Below are positions 1 to 13,024 of a stretch of DNA of 64,000 bases, piece by piece. The stretch is taken from positions 87,930,705 to 87,994,704 of the forward strand of contig OZ025242.1 of NCBI GenBank assembly GCA_964019155.1. The letters run 5' to 3'. Under the pieces are notes generated by a model. That model saw only the letters and a program-made list of their open reading frames with translations. It had not been told where the DNA came from and ran no database searches. The stretch's first letter is position 1; every line of letters starts with the position of its first letter. A program made the position numbers and the translations under genes. The stretch comes from Osedax fenrisi. Lineage: Eukaryota > Annelida > Polychaeta > Sabellida > Siboglinidae.

Positions 1-570
1 TATATATAGTATACTATATAGGCCTACCATAATCCACATTTGCAAAAACATCTAAATATATATAAAAATATATACATATTTATAAAAATAATATATTGAT
101 TTATAATTTATAATAAAATGTAACCTTTAATTCTATATTTTGATATGCATTTAAGCATTTGTATGCTTTATATATGGATATATTTATAGCCTCGGACATT
201 ATATCTCCACTACCGTAATTTTTCTCTAGAATATCTATTGTTAATGATAATTTTATTAATAATATTAAAAAAATGTGAAAAATATTAAATAATATGAACG
301 ATATTTAATTATATATAAATTAATCTTTAAAACTAAATTTACTTTTATTAATAATACATTTTGTATATATAATAATACATTATAATAATACATAAATATA
401 TACATATAATAGCTTAACCTTATTATGTAGGAACTGTTTTCTGAACTCATATTCGTAAAAATGGATAAAATGATAAATATATAGAATAATTTAATATACA
501 CGAGAATACACATAATCTAGAAATATAGGTCATGACCCTAGGTAGAGAATGAATTTATATCATTATTTGT
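1..570. other. AT-rich DNA, no gene seen
   Basis: Very AT-rich sequence with no convincing coding frame, splice pattern or repeat unit. The one open frame on the minus strand (265-513) is low-complexity and rich in I, Y and L, as expected by chance at this base composition. Confidence 0.6.
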
Positions 571-968
571 ATTTATATAATTATTTGTGAGTACAAATCG
601 GTACAGCTGTAAGCATATGTAACAACTAATTGTTTTAAAATTATATTTGTGTACAAATCGGTACGTCTGTACTCGTTTATATTCTTGTTACGGTCGTACT
701 CAAATATACTCGTTTATATTATTATTTTTATTTATATAATTATTTATGAGTACAAATCGGTACAGCTGTAATCAAATGTAGCAAATAATTGTTTTAAATT
801 ATATTTGTGTACAGACGTACCATTTTGTACACAAATATAATTTTATAAATAAATGTATACGGTTGTAATCCAATATACTCTTTTATAATCAAAAATACTC
901 GTTTGTGATCAAAAATACTCATTCGTACTCAAAAATAACCAAACCGTACTCAAAAATGTTTGCTGGGT
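571..968. repeat. Tandem-repeat cassette with conserved right end
   Basis: Two units of about 160 bp share the core GAGTACAAATCGGTACAGCT (near 591 and 748) and are followed by degenerate short repeats of ATACTCGTTT type. The last 48 bases (921-968) end in ATGTTTGCTGGGTA and are repeated exactly at 2599-2646, where the internal repeat is different. This suggests a mobile unit with a fixed terminus and a variable repeat filling. Confidence 0.6.
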
Positions 969-2229
969 AATGATAATAGCGTATACGCTGCCATTACCTA
1001 AATATGATAACTTTGATAATAATATATTTAATATTTATATGATATGTATATGCAATATACTTACATATATACTATATAAATTTCTACTAATATCATAATT
1101 ATATGTAATTTTCATATTAATGTGATTTAATAAATGATATATATATATATATATATACATTACATATAAATTATATCATATATGATATATAATATATAAA
1201 AATATATATATTTAATTTCTTACCGGAGTTCTAGATTTCTGATATATTCATTTATATCTCTTCATAAAGCTCTGTCATAAATACAAGTCATAATATTCTT
1301 TATTTAATATTTCTTTATTTATTTAATTTATTTACACGCGTAACTATATCAAAAATGTAATACAAAGTAATATAAAGTATTATAAAATAATTATAATATT
1401 TTATATATTGCGTGTGTTGTATATTTGTCATCGAATTATGACGAATATCCGAAAAGTTTATTTTAAGGTTACTACCAACCGTGGCAGTATTATTATTCTA
1501 ATAAGGTGAATTTACGTTGTAATTTATAAATGGGCGTATGTATAGGCGTATATAGGCGTGGTGATATATACAATAGTGGTGATATATTTACCAATTGATT
1601 ATATAACCATTTATTTTTTTATTATAAATGTTGTAAAGAAAAACTAAATTAAACTATTAAATCAATTCATTCTTTGTTAATAATTATAAAGTAATTATTA
1701 TAATATAAATCAATTTTAATAACTAGTCTTTTAATTAGAAATTTACATTCATATTAAATATTATTGTTTTTCTTATAATTATGATATGCAATTGATAGTT
1801 GGCTGATTTGACTTGCGTTTATAAAACATATTAAGATTTATATCAATTAACACTCCGATATGTTTTACTTTTTATGTGATAGTTTGTAGTATTTATTGGG
1901 AGATTATTTCCTTTGAAGTGAATATATAGAACTTATTTTCTGGATTTAATTTTAATTAATTACTATTAAACCATTCAGTAATCTCATTATTGTATTCATT
2001 TAATAGTTTTACTGTAAAGTCGTTTTCAGATGATATATAAGTTGTCATATGAGTGGTATTTTATTAGGTTATATTTATCACTGATGTTACACATGGGGAT
2101 TATGTATAAATTACATATTATAGGACCCACTAGTCTGGGAATATTGTATTTTAAAGATCTTTCTGTTGATTTCAAATTATTGTTGACTCTTTGTTTGTTT
2201 AGTATATATTGACTTATTTATCATTGTTT

Positions 2230-2232
<3 letters not shown>
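969..2232. other. AT-rich DNA, no gene seen
   Basis: AT-rich sequence with a short (TA)n at about 1138-1157. The small open frame at 2030-2212 has no recognisable domain and no splice context. Confidence 0.5.
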
Positions 2233-2273
<41 letters not shown>

Positions 2274-2274
2274 T
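2233..2274. repeat. (TA)n microsatellite
   Basis: An uninterrupted TA dinucleotide run directly precedes the CCGGTATA minisatellite. Confidence 0.9.
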
Positions 2275-2646
2275 AGTAAATGTATACCGGTATATACTGG
2301 TATTTATGTGTACAAGTGTACCGGTATATACCGGTATTTATATGTACAAGTGTACCGGTATATACCGGTACTTATGTATACAAGTGTACCGGTATATACC
2401 GGTATTTATGTGTACAAGTGTACCTGTATATACCGGTATTTATGTGTACAAGTGTACCGGTATATACCGGTATTTATGTGTACAAGTGTACCGGTACGTA
2501 TGTACCGTTATATACCGGTATATACGAGTATTCTGGTAAGTTACCATACCGGTATTAGTGTCCACAAAATACCGGTATGGTAAGTTACTGTACCCGTAAT
2601 TCGTACTCAAAAATAACCAAACCGTACTCAAAAATGTTTGCTGGGT
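2275..2646. repeat. 34-bp minisatellite with shared 48-bp terminus
   Basis: About seven units of roughly 34 bp contain GTGTACAAGTGTACCGGTAT followed by ACCGG and TATTTAT. Each unit is rich in short palindromes (TACCGGTA, TATACCGGTATA). The open frames across it (V/Y/C/T-rich) are products of the repeat and not genes. The right end (2599-2646) is identical to 921-968. Confidence 0.85.
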
Positions 2647-3270
2647 ATATATAAAAGCATTCTATAGAAGCAATGTTGCTTATCAATTACACCTTTATTA
2701 ACATGATAAGTATCATTATAGATAATAGTAATACATAAATAATAATGTTATACAATCAATTATACAATTAAAAAAATAAAATATATAATAAATATTTTAT
2801 TATATATTTTATTTTTTTTATATTATATATGTAACTAGTAAGTTATAATAGTATAACATAAATACATTATTAAATTATAATTAAAATCTAAGAAATACAT
2901 CAAGCATTAAAATAACATAAACTAAAATATAATATAGAGGAAATAAATAGGAGATAACCAACATTTAAAACTAAGAAACAAGAGAACAAAATAAATAAAT
3001 ATATTCAATACAATATAGGTTAACAATTTCGAATGTACATACACACAAATATACACACTCGCACACACATATATACATATACATATACACATACACATAT
3101 ACATATAGCTATAATCATATACATATACATACATACACATATATACACATATTTATATTTAAATTAATTTGATAATTCACATTTTACTAAAGTAATTTAT
3201 TTAATGTAAACAAATGTAAAAATAAAATAAAAGCTAACAAAATCATAAAATTATATAATAATAATAATAT
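2647..3270. other. AT-rich DNA with CA/TA simple repeats
   Basis: No gene seen. Positions 3034-3150 are mixed ACAT/ACAC/ATAC simple repeats, which produce a spurious Y/M/C-rich minus-strand frame. Confidence 0.6.
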
Positions 3271-3547
3271 TTATTTATTGAAATCTCTTATATATATTGA
3301 ATACAATACAAATAGCGGATACAAATGGACCCCTCAAGAAGTCATAGACTTGTACATGTTATAAATAACTGTGAGAGGCCCCGGAAAATACAATACAAAT
3401 AGTAACATTTTTTTTTCTTGTGTTTTGATTTATTGTTTATTAAGTTCTTTATAAACACAAGAGAAATTCAAGAACTGCCTGGAGTCGAACCCGGGACCTC
3501 TGGCTTACTAGCTTTTGGTTGTCCCACTGAGCCATCGACCCCAGACA
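3271..3547 (-). mobile_element. tRNA-derived SINE, family A, copy 1
   Basis: Read on the minus strand, the element starts with a tRNA-like head: GGGTCGATGGCTCAGTGGGA holds an A-box-like sequence and GGGTTCGACTCC is a clean B box, 40-50 bases apart as in a pol III promoter. A unique body follows, and the 3' end on this strand is a tail resembling the LINE tails in the window (ATTCAATATAT, AATAAATA). A second copy lies at 24769-25070. Such an element encodes no protein and depends on a LINE for movement. Confidence 0.75.
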
Positions 3548-4036
3548 ATAATTTTTATAATGTCAGTTTGTTATAGTGTCATAATTTAATATAATGACAG
3601 TATTTTTTATAATGTCAAATAAATATAATAAAAATTTAAATAATATATAAAAAAATATTTTCCTAAGTCAAATAGAATAAGTATAATATAATAAGTATAA
3701 TATAATATATATTTATTTTAAGATTTTTACAAAATAATGATAAGGAATGGGACTTTCTTATATATATACTTAACGCATTCCAAAGTTGTTTTCCGAGTTT
3801 AAGTAATTACTTAAGGTATTATTCATATAATTATATTTAAAATAAGGTTGAATAAAATCACATTAACTCCTGTTATTAAATATTTTTTAGACGTCAATTT
3901 AAAATAATTTAAAATAATAGGATGGCACAATTTATACATGTAAATGCTAGTCTTGTACTTATAAATATCATAAAGATAATGTTATATTTTCCATTATTTT
4001 CCCATTTTAAATAGAGAAACAAAATCATTTAGTTTA
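3548..4036. other. AT-rich DNA, no gene seen
   Basis: No coding or structured signal seen. One short repeat (TATAATGTCA, three times) lies near 3555-3615. Confidence 0.5.
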
Positions 4037-4597
4037 TTATATAAAAATAATTTTTTGAATTAAATAAATTATATTTAAGTTTGATACATAACGATGCCCC
4101 CATATTTCTATACAGTAAATTAAATATGGATAAAATAAAGCATAGTATAGTTTGATCATGGCAGATGTATTTACAAAGTATGATACATTTTTTATAATCA
4201 ATACAATTTTCAATAATTTATTTTTAAGATAACCTAAATGACATTTCCAATTTAAACAAGTATCCAGATTTATTCCAAGAAAATATGTAGAAGTTGGCTG
4301 AGATAAAATTGTATAATCTATACATATATTAAATATTATATCATTTTTAAATACATACAATGCGTTTTATCTATATTTATAGATAATTTATTAAGTTTAT
4401 ACCATAGAAAAATGTCATCACATGCTGATTATAATTTATAATTGTTAGATTATTAAGTAATTTATATGTAATAATTATATTAGTATCATCAACAAATAAT
4501 ATGTATTTATTTTTTGGAGAACATAATATCATATAATTAATAAATATAGAAAAAAGTAATTATCCTAGAATAGAATATTGGGGTACACCATAAACAC

Positions 4598-4600
<3 letters not shown>
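4037..4600 (-). mobile_element. LINE reverse transcriptase fragment (CR1/L2/Jockey-like)
   Basis: The minus-strand frame 4360-4037 carries the post-catalytic part of a non-LTR reverse transcriptase: FLGINLDTCLNWKCH, then a run ending LYYALFYPYLIYCIEIWG. Upstream in other frames (4600-4400) come GVPQYSILG, matching the GxPQGSxLG motif, and FVDDTNI, matching the catalytic YADDT box with Y replaced by F. The pieces are in the right order but need frameshifts, so the copy is dead. It is truncated by the (TA)n at 4602. Confidence 0.75.

Positions 4601-4601
<1 letters not shown>

Positions 4602-4682
<81 letters not shown>
4602..4682. repeat. (TA)n microsatellite
   Basis: About 80 bases of pure TA next to the 5' truncation point of the LINE fragment. 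Confidence 0.95.
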
Positions 4683-4687
<5 letters not shown>

Positions 4688-4739
4688 ATACAAATATTAA
4701 TTTATGATAATATATTGTGCATATTTATATAATAATAAT

Positions 4740-6660
4740 AATGTAATGTCCTATAGTTAACTCAGCTCAGCTCAGAGAACATTATTAAGGTGGACAATTT
4801 GAGTCGTTCCAGTAGAAATGGTTTTTATTTATTACACATCCATTATTGATTACTATTATATATATATATATTAATTTCATTATGTATACAAATATGTATT
4901 CTGATATTAAAATTCATTGAATATAGATTTAATTATACATACTTTTTTAGAATACCATTTTTATATAAATAACTGATTTATAAAGAATGTGACATGTATT
5001 AATTTGATACATTTAACATGAATAGAAATAATTAAATTATATATATTTATATTTTATAACAAATATATTTAACATTTATTCAACAGTTTCTTAAAATATA
5101 CAATATATATTTGTATATATTTATATATTTGAAATTAATAATTTGTATTAAATTATTATTCTATGATAAAATGTCCTATAGTTATAATCAAGTTTTATCA
5201 AATCGATTCAGAAAACATCAACCTGGGCTAATCTATGAGATTCTCATAAAAATGGTTTGAATTTAAAATATTAAAATATTAAATTCAATAAATATGCATA
5301 TATATTATATACAATGTATATTGTATATTATACATATATTAGGATATTAAAATACATTTAATTATAATTTAATTATATGTATTTTTTTTATAAATAATTA
5401 ATTGATAAATAATGTAATTACTTTGATGAATTTAACATGAATAGAAATAATTAAATTATATATTTACTAGCATAAATCATATATTATAATATACATGCAG
5501 TTTAATAACAATTTAATTATAATATATAAATGTATTCATTTATAAAAAAATATATATTTGATACAATTATTTCTCAAAATATACAATATACAGATATAAT
5601 TATTATTCTGTATATTAAGTGTGTGCATATATGCATATAACTATAGTTATATCAAAGATTTTGCGAACCTTCAGAAAATCTTTGGTTATATAATACTAAT
5701 GATTTAATTTTCTACAGTTAGCTCAGTTCAGAGATCATCAACCTGCATTGCAGATCCTGCAGGTGGGCTAATTCATGTTCCTCTTGTTAACATGGTTTTT
5801 ACTTACTTATGCAATATTAAGATTAAAATATATTATATTTATTTAAAATATAAATATGTAATCTGATATACATTTAATTTAAATGTATATATTTAAATAC
5901 TTTAATAATTATTTATAAATAACTTACTTATAATGTGTAATATAGGTACATTTTATAAATTTTAAAATTTTTACATTAATAGAAATAATCAAATTATACA
6001 CCTAAATAAATATATTTTAACAAATAATTTCTAAAAATGTATTATGAATATATTTAAAATTAATATTTTTACTAAATAATTATTATATTATAATAATGTT
6101 TATATAATGTTTAAATAATATAATTTATATAATAATAATTTTAATTTCCTATAGTTAATTCAAACCGATTCAGAGAAGATCAAGCTGGGCTAGTCTATGA
6201 GATTCTCATAAAAATGGTTTTACTTCACATATTCCATTTTCAATATTAAAATATGTTAAATTTATTAAATATACAAATATATATAATTTATTTATTAGTA
6301 TAAATCATATTATGTATATATATATATATATATAAATAATATGAATATAATTTAATTACATTTTAATTTTATATAAATATATATAATAGGTATGTAATAA
6401 AATATGTGTAATCAAATTAATTCTCAAAATGTAAAAAAAATATTTTTAAAATTATTATAGAATAAGTATATGTTAATTTAATATTATCACATAATATATA
6501 TTCATATTATTAAAATTAAATTCATATTAATATATACATATATTGATATTTTAATATAACTATTATATTATAACTAATTAATTCTCCATTAGGTAAAAGA
6601 AAGGATTATTCAGCTGTTATCAAGGATCTCAGTATAAGCTAAATGTGGAAGATAAATAAA
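4740..6660 (+). repeat. Tandem array of 430-540 bp units with exon-like cores
   Basis: Four related cores begin near 4753, 5174, 5717 and 6153, each preceded by a polypyrimidine-type stretch ending CTATAG or CTACAG and each ending with ATG followed by GTTTTTA, GTTTGAA or GTTTTAC. Cores 2 and 4 share CTATGAGATTCTCATAAAAA. The AT-rich DNA between cores is also related (TTTAACATGAATAGAAATAA recurs), so the whole unit was duplicated. Core 4 reads NSNRFREDQAGLVYEILIKM in one frame. The other cores are open in different frames or hold stops, so this may be a decayed exon array, an RNA gene array or a satellite. Confidence 0.55.
5653..5684. mobile_element. 32-bp remnant of the 7-bp-TSD MITE
   Basis: Both ends of the MITE family at 49805-50258 meet here with nothing between: CAAAGATTTTGCGAA, two C bases, then TTCAGAAAATCTTTG. 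It is flanked by the direct repeat GTTATAT (5646-5652 and 5685-5691), so it sits in a true insertion site and is an extreme internal-deletion product. Confidence 0.8.
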
Positions 6661-7567
6661 TACTATGTCTAAAAAAAATATATATATAACAATTAAAAAT
6701 AAAATAAAATGTTATATAATTGAATCTTACTATGAAGTCATCTGTTTAATTTAAACTATGATAAATATAGTTACTATATATAGTACCATGCATTATGCAT
6801 GATACACATTAAATTAAATTTGTGAATAATAATAAATTTATAAAAAAAATTACATTTATTCTATTAGTTGTATATATGAACATATGATAATCAATATAAT
6901 TATATCTGAATAAATCACTCATATTTTATTATATCATTTATATGAACATGGGATATTCATTATAATTATATTTTAATAAATTACTCATGTATATTTTATT
7001 ATATTATATATATGAACACAGGATAATCATTATAATTATATTTTAATAAATAATTCATATATTTATGTATATTTTAATATTTATGAAATATTTATAAATC
7101 AATTCATTTTATATATGTGGCTGTATTTTTTATTACATACACATAATTGTTTTTTTTTTAATTCACTGTTAATATTGAAAGAATATATTAATTTATAATT
7201 AACTAGTTTACATAAAAAATTAATTATTAATTATATAAATTGTATGTAGACTATAGTTTACATATAGTCGACTATTTATATTCTAGAATATATTGTAATA
7301 CTATTTAATAAATTATATATGAAATTACTATTTAATAAATAAAATTATATTTTAATAAATCACTTGTTAATGTATTATTATTAATGACATATTTCAAAAT
7401 CAATTAATTATATACTATTCCAGTATATATTAATGTATTATTAAATAAATACTAGAAAAATAGTTAATATATTAATTTATAATTTAAGAACAATTTATAA
7501 AGCTATTTTTGTAATCTTATTGTTAAAATTAAAAAATTATATATTAATTTAATGTATTATGAAATAA

Positions 7568-7615
<48 letters not shown>

Positions 7616-8158
7616 TTAATATATTAATTTATAACTATATGATAACTATAAAAATAGAATTACTATTAATAAATAATATATGTTATATATATATACATAA
7701 ATAATTACAAATCATTAATCCTGTGATTAATCATCTGGTAAACAGTGTAAAATATAACATAATTATACTTTTCCATTATAAATATATTTATATAATGAGG
7801 GTTAATCTATGTATACTATACAGTTTCACTAAATTCAACATATATGACTAGATTATGAGTAATTTATTATAATTTTGTTAGATATATTCATAATATTTTT
7901 TTAAATAATAATTATATTTATTATGTATTTTATGTTGTATAATATACAAACCTATCAGTTGCATTTAGATTGATTCGTATAGTTATAATTATAGTTACAT
8001 GTATTTTTAAATAAAATAATAATAATTAAATATATATAATTAATAATATCTATAGAATATTTTATTATTTATAATTTCACAAATTAATTATATTTTATGA
8101 AAATAAATAATTATCATGTATATTCATGCAGTCCTATAGATTACTGAATAATCATATA
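6661..8158. repeat. AT-rich DNA with short tandem repeats
   Basis: No gene seen. Three units of about 75 bp (around 6870, 6940, 7010) share ATATGAACA, GATAATCATTATAATTATAT and TTTTAATAAATTACTCAT. A (TA)n lies at 7570-7609. The rest is AT-rich without a recognisable signal. Confidence 0.55.
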
Positions 8159-8577
8159 CAGTCAACTCTCGGTAAGTCGGACTACGGATAAGTCGGACAC
8201 ATTCAGATGGTTTGGTTGGATTTGTATATAGTTCCATGTTTAATTAATCGGATAAGTCGGATAAGTTTGATTGGATAAGTCGGACACATATTATAGTCAT
8301 TTTTATGATTTTTATACTGGATAAGTCGGACTTTTTATAAATTGTCAGAAATATTTACTTTAAATAATGAATATTATAATTTTAGTAAGTAATATAATTG
8401 AATACAACATTTTATGTTGCTGATTGTTGCATAATTCCATATTTCGATAACCATTTAACTCGCGCTGCGCATTTAATGTCTTATTTGCATGATATTCTTA
8501 ATCTCGGATAAGTGGGACATCTCGCTAAGTCGGACACTTTTCCCGGTCCCTTGCGAGTCCGACTTATCGGGAGTTGA

Positions 8578-8580
<3 letters not shown>
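8159..8580. mobile_element. pogo/Tigger-type MITE, copy 1
   Basis: The ends are inverted: CAGTCAACTCTCGGTAAGTC on the left and GACTTATCGGGAGTTGACTG on the right. It is flanked by TA on both sides, the target duplication of the Tc1/mariner/pogo class. The body is built from repeats of GGATAAGTCGGACA. A 419-bp copy with the same ends lies at 19652-20070. No transposase frame is present, so it is non-autonomous. Confidence 0.85.
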
Positions 8581-8634
<54 letters not shown>

Positions 8635-8780
8635 GATAACAATATTTAATATTTAGATAATTACGATTACTAAATAATCAATTATATATATATATATATA
8701 TATTATGATAAAAAGATTTAATATTTAGATAATTCCGATTACTAAATAATCAATTATATATATATATATATATATATACA
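8581..8780. repeat. (TA)n and a 69-bp direct duplication
   Basis: A TA run is followed by two copies of a unit containing TTTAATATTTAGATAATT and GATTACTAAATAATCAATTA (about 8631-8690 and 8702-8762), each followed by more TA. Confidence 0.7.
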
Positions 8781-9099
8781 GTCAAGTCATGCTTAATCAG
8801 ACCAACAAGGAACAAAAAAGTTTATGAGACATCTAATTATTCTTTAATCTATTTACATAGAATTAAACTAGAATCTATAAATAATTCCGAGTTAGCGGTA
8901 ATTTATGTCTTTAATGTTTTAACATTAGGTTATTTAAAATAGGGACATTAATATGTGCATGATATCATATAGGTTATATACAAAACCAATAACCTATTAG
9001 ATAATATTTATTATATATTTGTTACAAATGTATCTCAAAGACATCATTATTAAACACATTTACATATATAAATATACCTAATGTAATTATAAGTATACC

Positions 9100-9136
<37 letters not shown>

Positions 9137-9823
9137 AAACATATAAATAAGTATATATAAATAAGATATATATATTTTAATTTTATATTATATATATATA
9201 TATATTTTTATATTATATTATATTTATATATAAGATATACATTATAATTGTATCTAATATTTGTACAATCTATATAGTATAATTAATACAATTTATTAAT
9301 TGTATAGTATGCAATGTATATCATCTTACACCATTCAATAGAACGACCGCAATTTGTATATTATTTATAGAATTTAATTATGCAAATTTGTGATCGTTGA
9401 TTGGTCGATTCATCGCCCAAAACCCCCTCATGATATCGACCAAAATACCCCATAGCATATAGTATTTTTATGTTATCTTTATTCAATTATATAATTAATA
9501 TTTTTAATTAATTTTTATTTCATTTTATGTAGAACATTGAGTAGTTTAATATTATAAAAAAATTATCATAAAAATGTTATTAATTGTGTTGTAATTACCA
9601 TTAAATCTCCGCTATTTATTACAATAATATAGCAGAAAATGCACTTTTTACATAATCGATAATAATATTCAATATATTTAATTTTTCTTCAATTTTTCTT
9701 AAAATATTAGGCAACATTAACATTATACACAGTTCGTTAATGTTACCTGTTACCTGTTACCTAATTGGTTTAGGCACTTCCATCAACTTCTTTATTGAAG
9801 TTTTCGGACGTGCTTTCAATATA
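8781..9823. other. AT-rich DNA, no gene seen
   Basis: No coding signal seen. The motif CATCGCCCAAAACCCCCTCA at about 9410 recurs at about 10488 on the far side of the LINE fragment. Confidence 0.5.
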
Positions 9824-10470
9824 TTATTGGGCAAAAAGGTATGTTTTGAGCTTTGATTTGAATGTTACAGTTGAGTCAATTGATCGGATATGGTGAGGTA
9901 GATAATTCCAGATTTTTGGAGCATGGATGGAGAAAGATTTATGTTGGGAAGATGTTAAATGTAATAGAACTGGAGTTTTTAATTTGAATTTGTTTATGTG
10001 TCTTTGTTCGTAAATAGTTGTGTTGGGAGTTAGTAAGTTGGCAAGATAGTCTGGTGTGTTATGATGTGTAGCTAAATGTATGGTGAGTGAAATTTTGTAA
10101 ATTATACGGGATTTTATTGGCAGCCAATGTAATTTGGTTCTCAAAGGGGATATATGTTGTCTGGAATATTTAGTTATGTTGAATATGAATCTGATGGCTG
10201 AATTCTGAAGACGTTGGAGTTTATTTATTATAGATTGTGAGGAGGCATAGAGACATGAATTACAGTAATCGAGGCGGGGGAGAATGAGGGATGTAGCGAG
10301 GAGTTTTGCAGTATTAAAATTAATGAAGGGTCTTATTGTTCGTAAGTTGTGTAGTATGTAGTTAATTGACTGTGATAGTGATTTAGTCTGGATGTTGAAT
10401 TGTAGTGTTGGGTCGATTAATATACCAATGTAACATATTTTCATATCTATTACCGTTTTAGTTATATTGC
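9824..10470 (-). mobile_element. LINE C-terminal fragment (CR1/L2/Rex-like)
   Basis: The minus-strand frame opens at 10609, but family similarity begins only near 10470 (IGILIDPTLQFNIQ, matching the LGVxxDxxLxF segment). It continues with SLILPRLDYCNSCLY, then LHWLPIKSRIIYKI and APKIWNYLPHHIR, and ends KSKLKTYLFAQ with a stop, which is the usual end of CR1/L2/Rex reverse transcriptases. The catalytic box lies upstream and is absent. About 50 residues at the N-terminus of the frame come from flanking CCCCTCA-type repeats and are not part of the element. Confidence 0.85.
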
Positions 10471-10776
10471 CATCGACCAAAACCCCCTCATCGCCCAAAA
10501 CCCCCTCACGTCCCCTACATTGGCAACAACAAATTTCAAATCGATCATTATTTGAATTCAAGTATACACTTTGTTGAGATTTTTGACGGAAAAAGACTTT
10601 TATGGGCAAGAGATTTTGAAAAATTTTGAAAAAAAATCACACCTCAATTTAAAAACATTATTTTCCTATCCGTTAACATCGAGGTGGGGAAGGCTCGGCC
10701 TGCGGCCTCGGCGTACGAGCTCGCCGCGCACTACCTAATTAAAGTATGTTTACAGGAATATATATATATATATATA
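10471..10776. other. Intergenic stretch with GC-rich patch
   Basis: Positions 10682-10735 are unusually GC-rich for this window (GGCTCGGCCTGCGGCCTCGG). No tRNA, exon or known repeat is recognised. Confidence 0.4.
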
Positions 10777-10864
10777 CCCAAGTAACCAAAAGTTGGTTCA
10801 AGACTTAAGAAACTTAAGTCATATTGACTTAAGTCAAACTTGGTTCAAAAGTAACCTGTGATAC

Positions 10865-11330
10865 CGAAAACCTAAGTCATCGAACCAGGTATGGACCAAT
10901 TTAAAACTTAAGTCAGCGAACCAGGTATGGACCAATTTAAAACTTAAGTCAGCGAACCAGGTATGGACCAATTAAATCTTAAGTCAGCGAACCAAGTATG
11001 GACCAATATAAAACCTAATTCAGTGACCCAAGTATGGACCAATATAAAACCTAATTCAGCGAACCAAGTATGGACCAATATAAAACCTAATTCAGTGACC
11101 CAATTATGGACCAATATAAAACTTAAGTCAGCGAACCAAGTATGGACCAATATAAAACCTAATTCAGTGACCCAAGTATGGACCAATATAAAACTTAAGT
11201 CAGCGAACCAAGTATGGACCAATATAAAACCTAATTCAGCGAACCAAGTATGGACCAAGTATGGACCAAATAATACCTAAGTCTGTGAACCAAGTATGGA
11301 CCAATATAAAACCTAATTCAGTGATAATGT
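10865..11330. repeat. 42-bp minisatellite
   Basis: About eleven units of AACCAAGTATGGACCAATAT plus AAAACCTAATTCAGTG or AAAACTTAAGTCAGCG. The two tail variants alternate, which hints at a higher-order unit. The frames on both strands (QVWTNIKPNS repeats, and the reverse) are open only because the unit length is a multiple of three. Confidence 0.9.
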
Positions 11331-11642
11331 AGTAAAATACATAGTATTACTTAAATAATTTTACTTTTTAAAATAATATTTTATTTATTAAAAACAGTAT
11401 ATTAAGTTAAATATTTTAATTAAAATTATAATTATTAATTAATTTGCATATATAAAAATTAAATCAATATTTCAAAATAATTAAAAGTTATAATATGTTA
11501 TTCTTTCTCTAATAAAATAATGATATAAACTTAATAATAATACTTACATCAACAACTTTAGTTGAACTTAAGTCATGTATCATAAGTGTATAATATATTA
11601 TTTATTATATGTATATATATTATATACCATTTAATATATATA

Positions 11643-11916
<274 letters not shown>

Positions 11917-12235
11917 ATATTTAAATATATTATAAACGTATGTTATATGACTTAAGTTCAACTTAAGTTATTGATGTTATCCTATTAATATTTATCTATA
12001 TAGTTTTTATTTAATTATAAAGAAAATTATAATATATATTCTAATTATAAAGATAATTAAATCAAAACTATATACAATATAATTAAATATTTATATAAAA
12101 TATATCAAGACAGTTGGTGTATCACTTGATTATAATAAGTTGCACTGTAAATACAATGTTAATCTCTGTTATGACACTTTTTTATAACAAACAATAATTA
12201 TTTTTTAATATAATATAATATATTATATGTGTCAT

Positions 12236-12720
12236 ACACACAATAAAACTTATTTCATTTAAATTAAGTTTGACCTAAGTTATAACTTAAGTCATACACA
12301 CAATAAAACCTAGTTCAGCTGACTTAAGTTTGACTTAAGTTATAACTTAAGTCATACACAAAATAAAACCTAGTTCAGTTGACTTAAGTTTGACCTAAGT
12401 TATAACTTAAGTCATACACACAATAAAACCTAGTTCAGCTGACTTAAGTTTGACTTAAGTTTTAACTTAAGTTATAACTTAAGTCGTACACACAATAAAA
12501 CCTAGTTCAGCTGACTTAAGTTTGACTTAAGTTATAACTTAAGTCATACACACAATAAAACCTAGTTCAGCTGACTTAAGTTTGACTTAAGTTATAACTT
12601 AAGTCATACACACAATAAAACCTAGTTCAGCTGACTTAAGTTTGACTTAAGTTATAACTTAAGTCATACACAAAATAAAACCTAGTTCAGTTGACTTAAG
12701 TTTGACCTAAGTCATAAATT
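12236..12720. repeat. 60-bp minisatellite rich in ACTTAAGT
   Basis: About eight units of CACACAATAAAACCTAGTTC plus AGCTGACTTAAGTTTGACTT and AAGTTATAACTTAAGTCATA. The units contain many AAGTT/AACTT palindromes. Confidence 0.92.
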
Positions 12721-13024
12721 AAGTTTTTCATGCCTTAAAAACTTAGGTCATTTCGTATTAAGTTAGACTTAAGAAATAACTTAAGTTACACTGCAGTGAC
12801 TTAAGTTATATAAAATTAAAAATACTTAAGTTTGACTTAAGTTTTGAACCAGATTTTTGACTCAATATGACCAACTATGAAGCAAGTATTTTATTTGTGA
12901 ACCAAGTATGGACCAAGTTTGACCCAATCTGTGTTACTTGGGTATACATATTTATTGTTATGTTATATATGTGTTATACAACACCCCCCTATGTAAACGC
13001 ATAATGTACCATTCCAAATTTTAT

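Noticed and set aside
2280..2631. Four overlapping frames rich in Y, V, C and T
   Set aside because: Product of the TACCGGTATA minisatellite; open in several frames at once.
3478..3547. Functional tRNA gene on the minus strand
   Set aside because: A and B boxes are present, but no acceptor stem closes, and the sequence continues as a SINE body repeated at 24769.
10944..11280. Long open frames on both strands with regular VHTWFAELGF / NSVTQVWTNI repeats
   Set aside because: They are translations of a 42-bp minisatellite whose length is a multiple of three; no start context, no domain.
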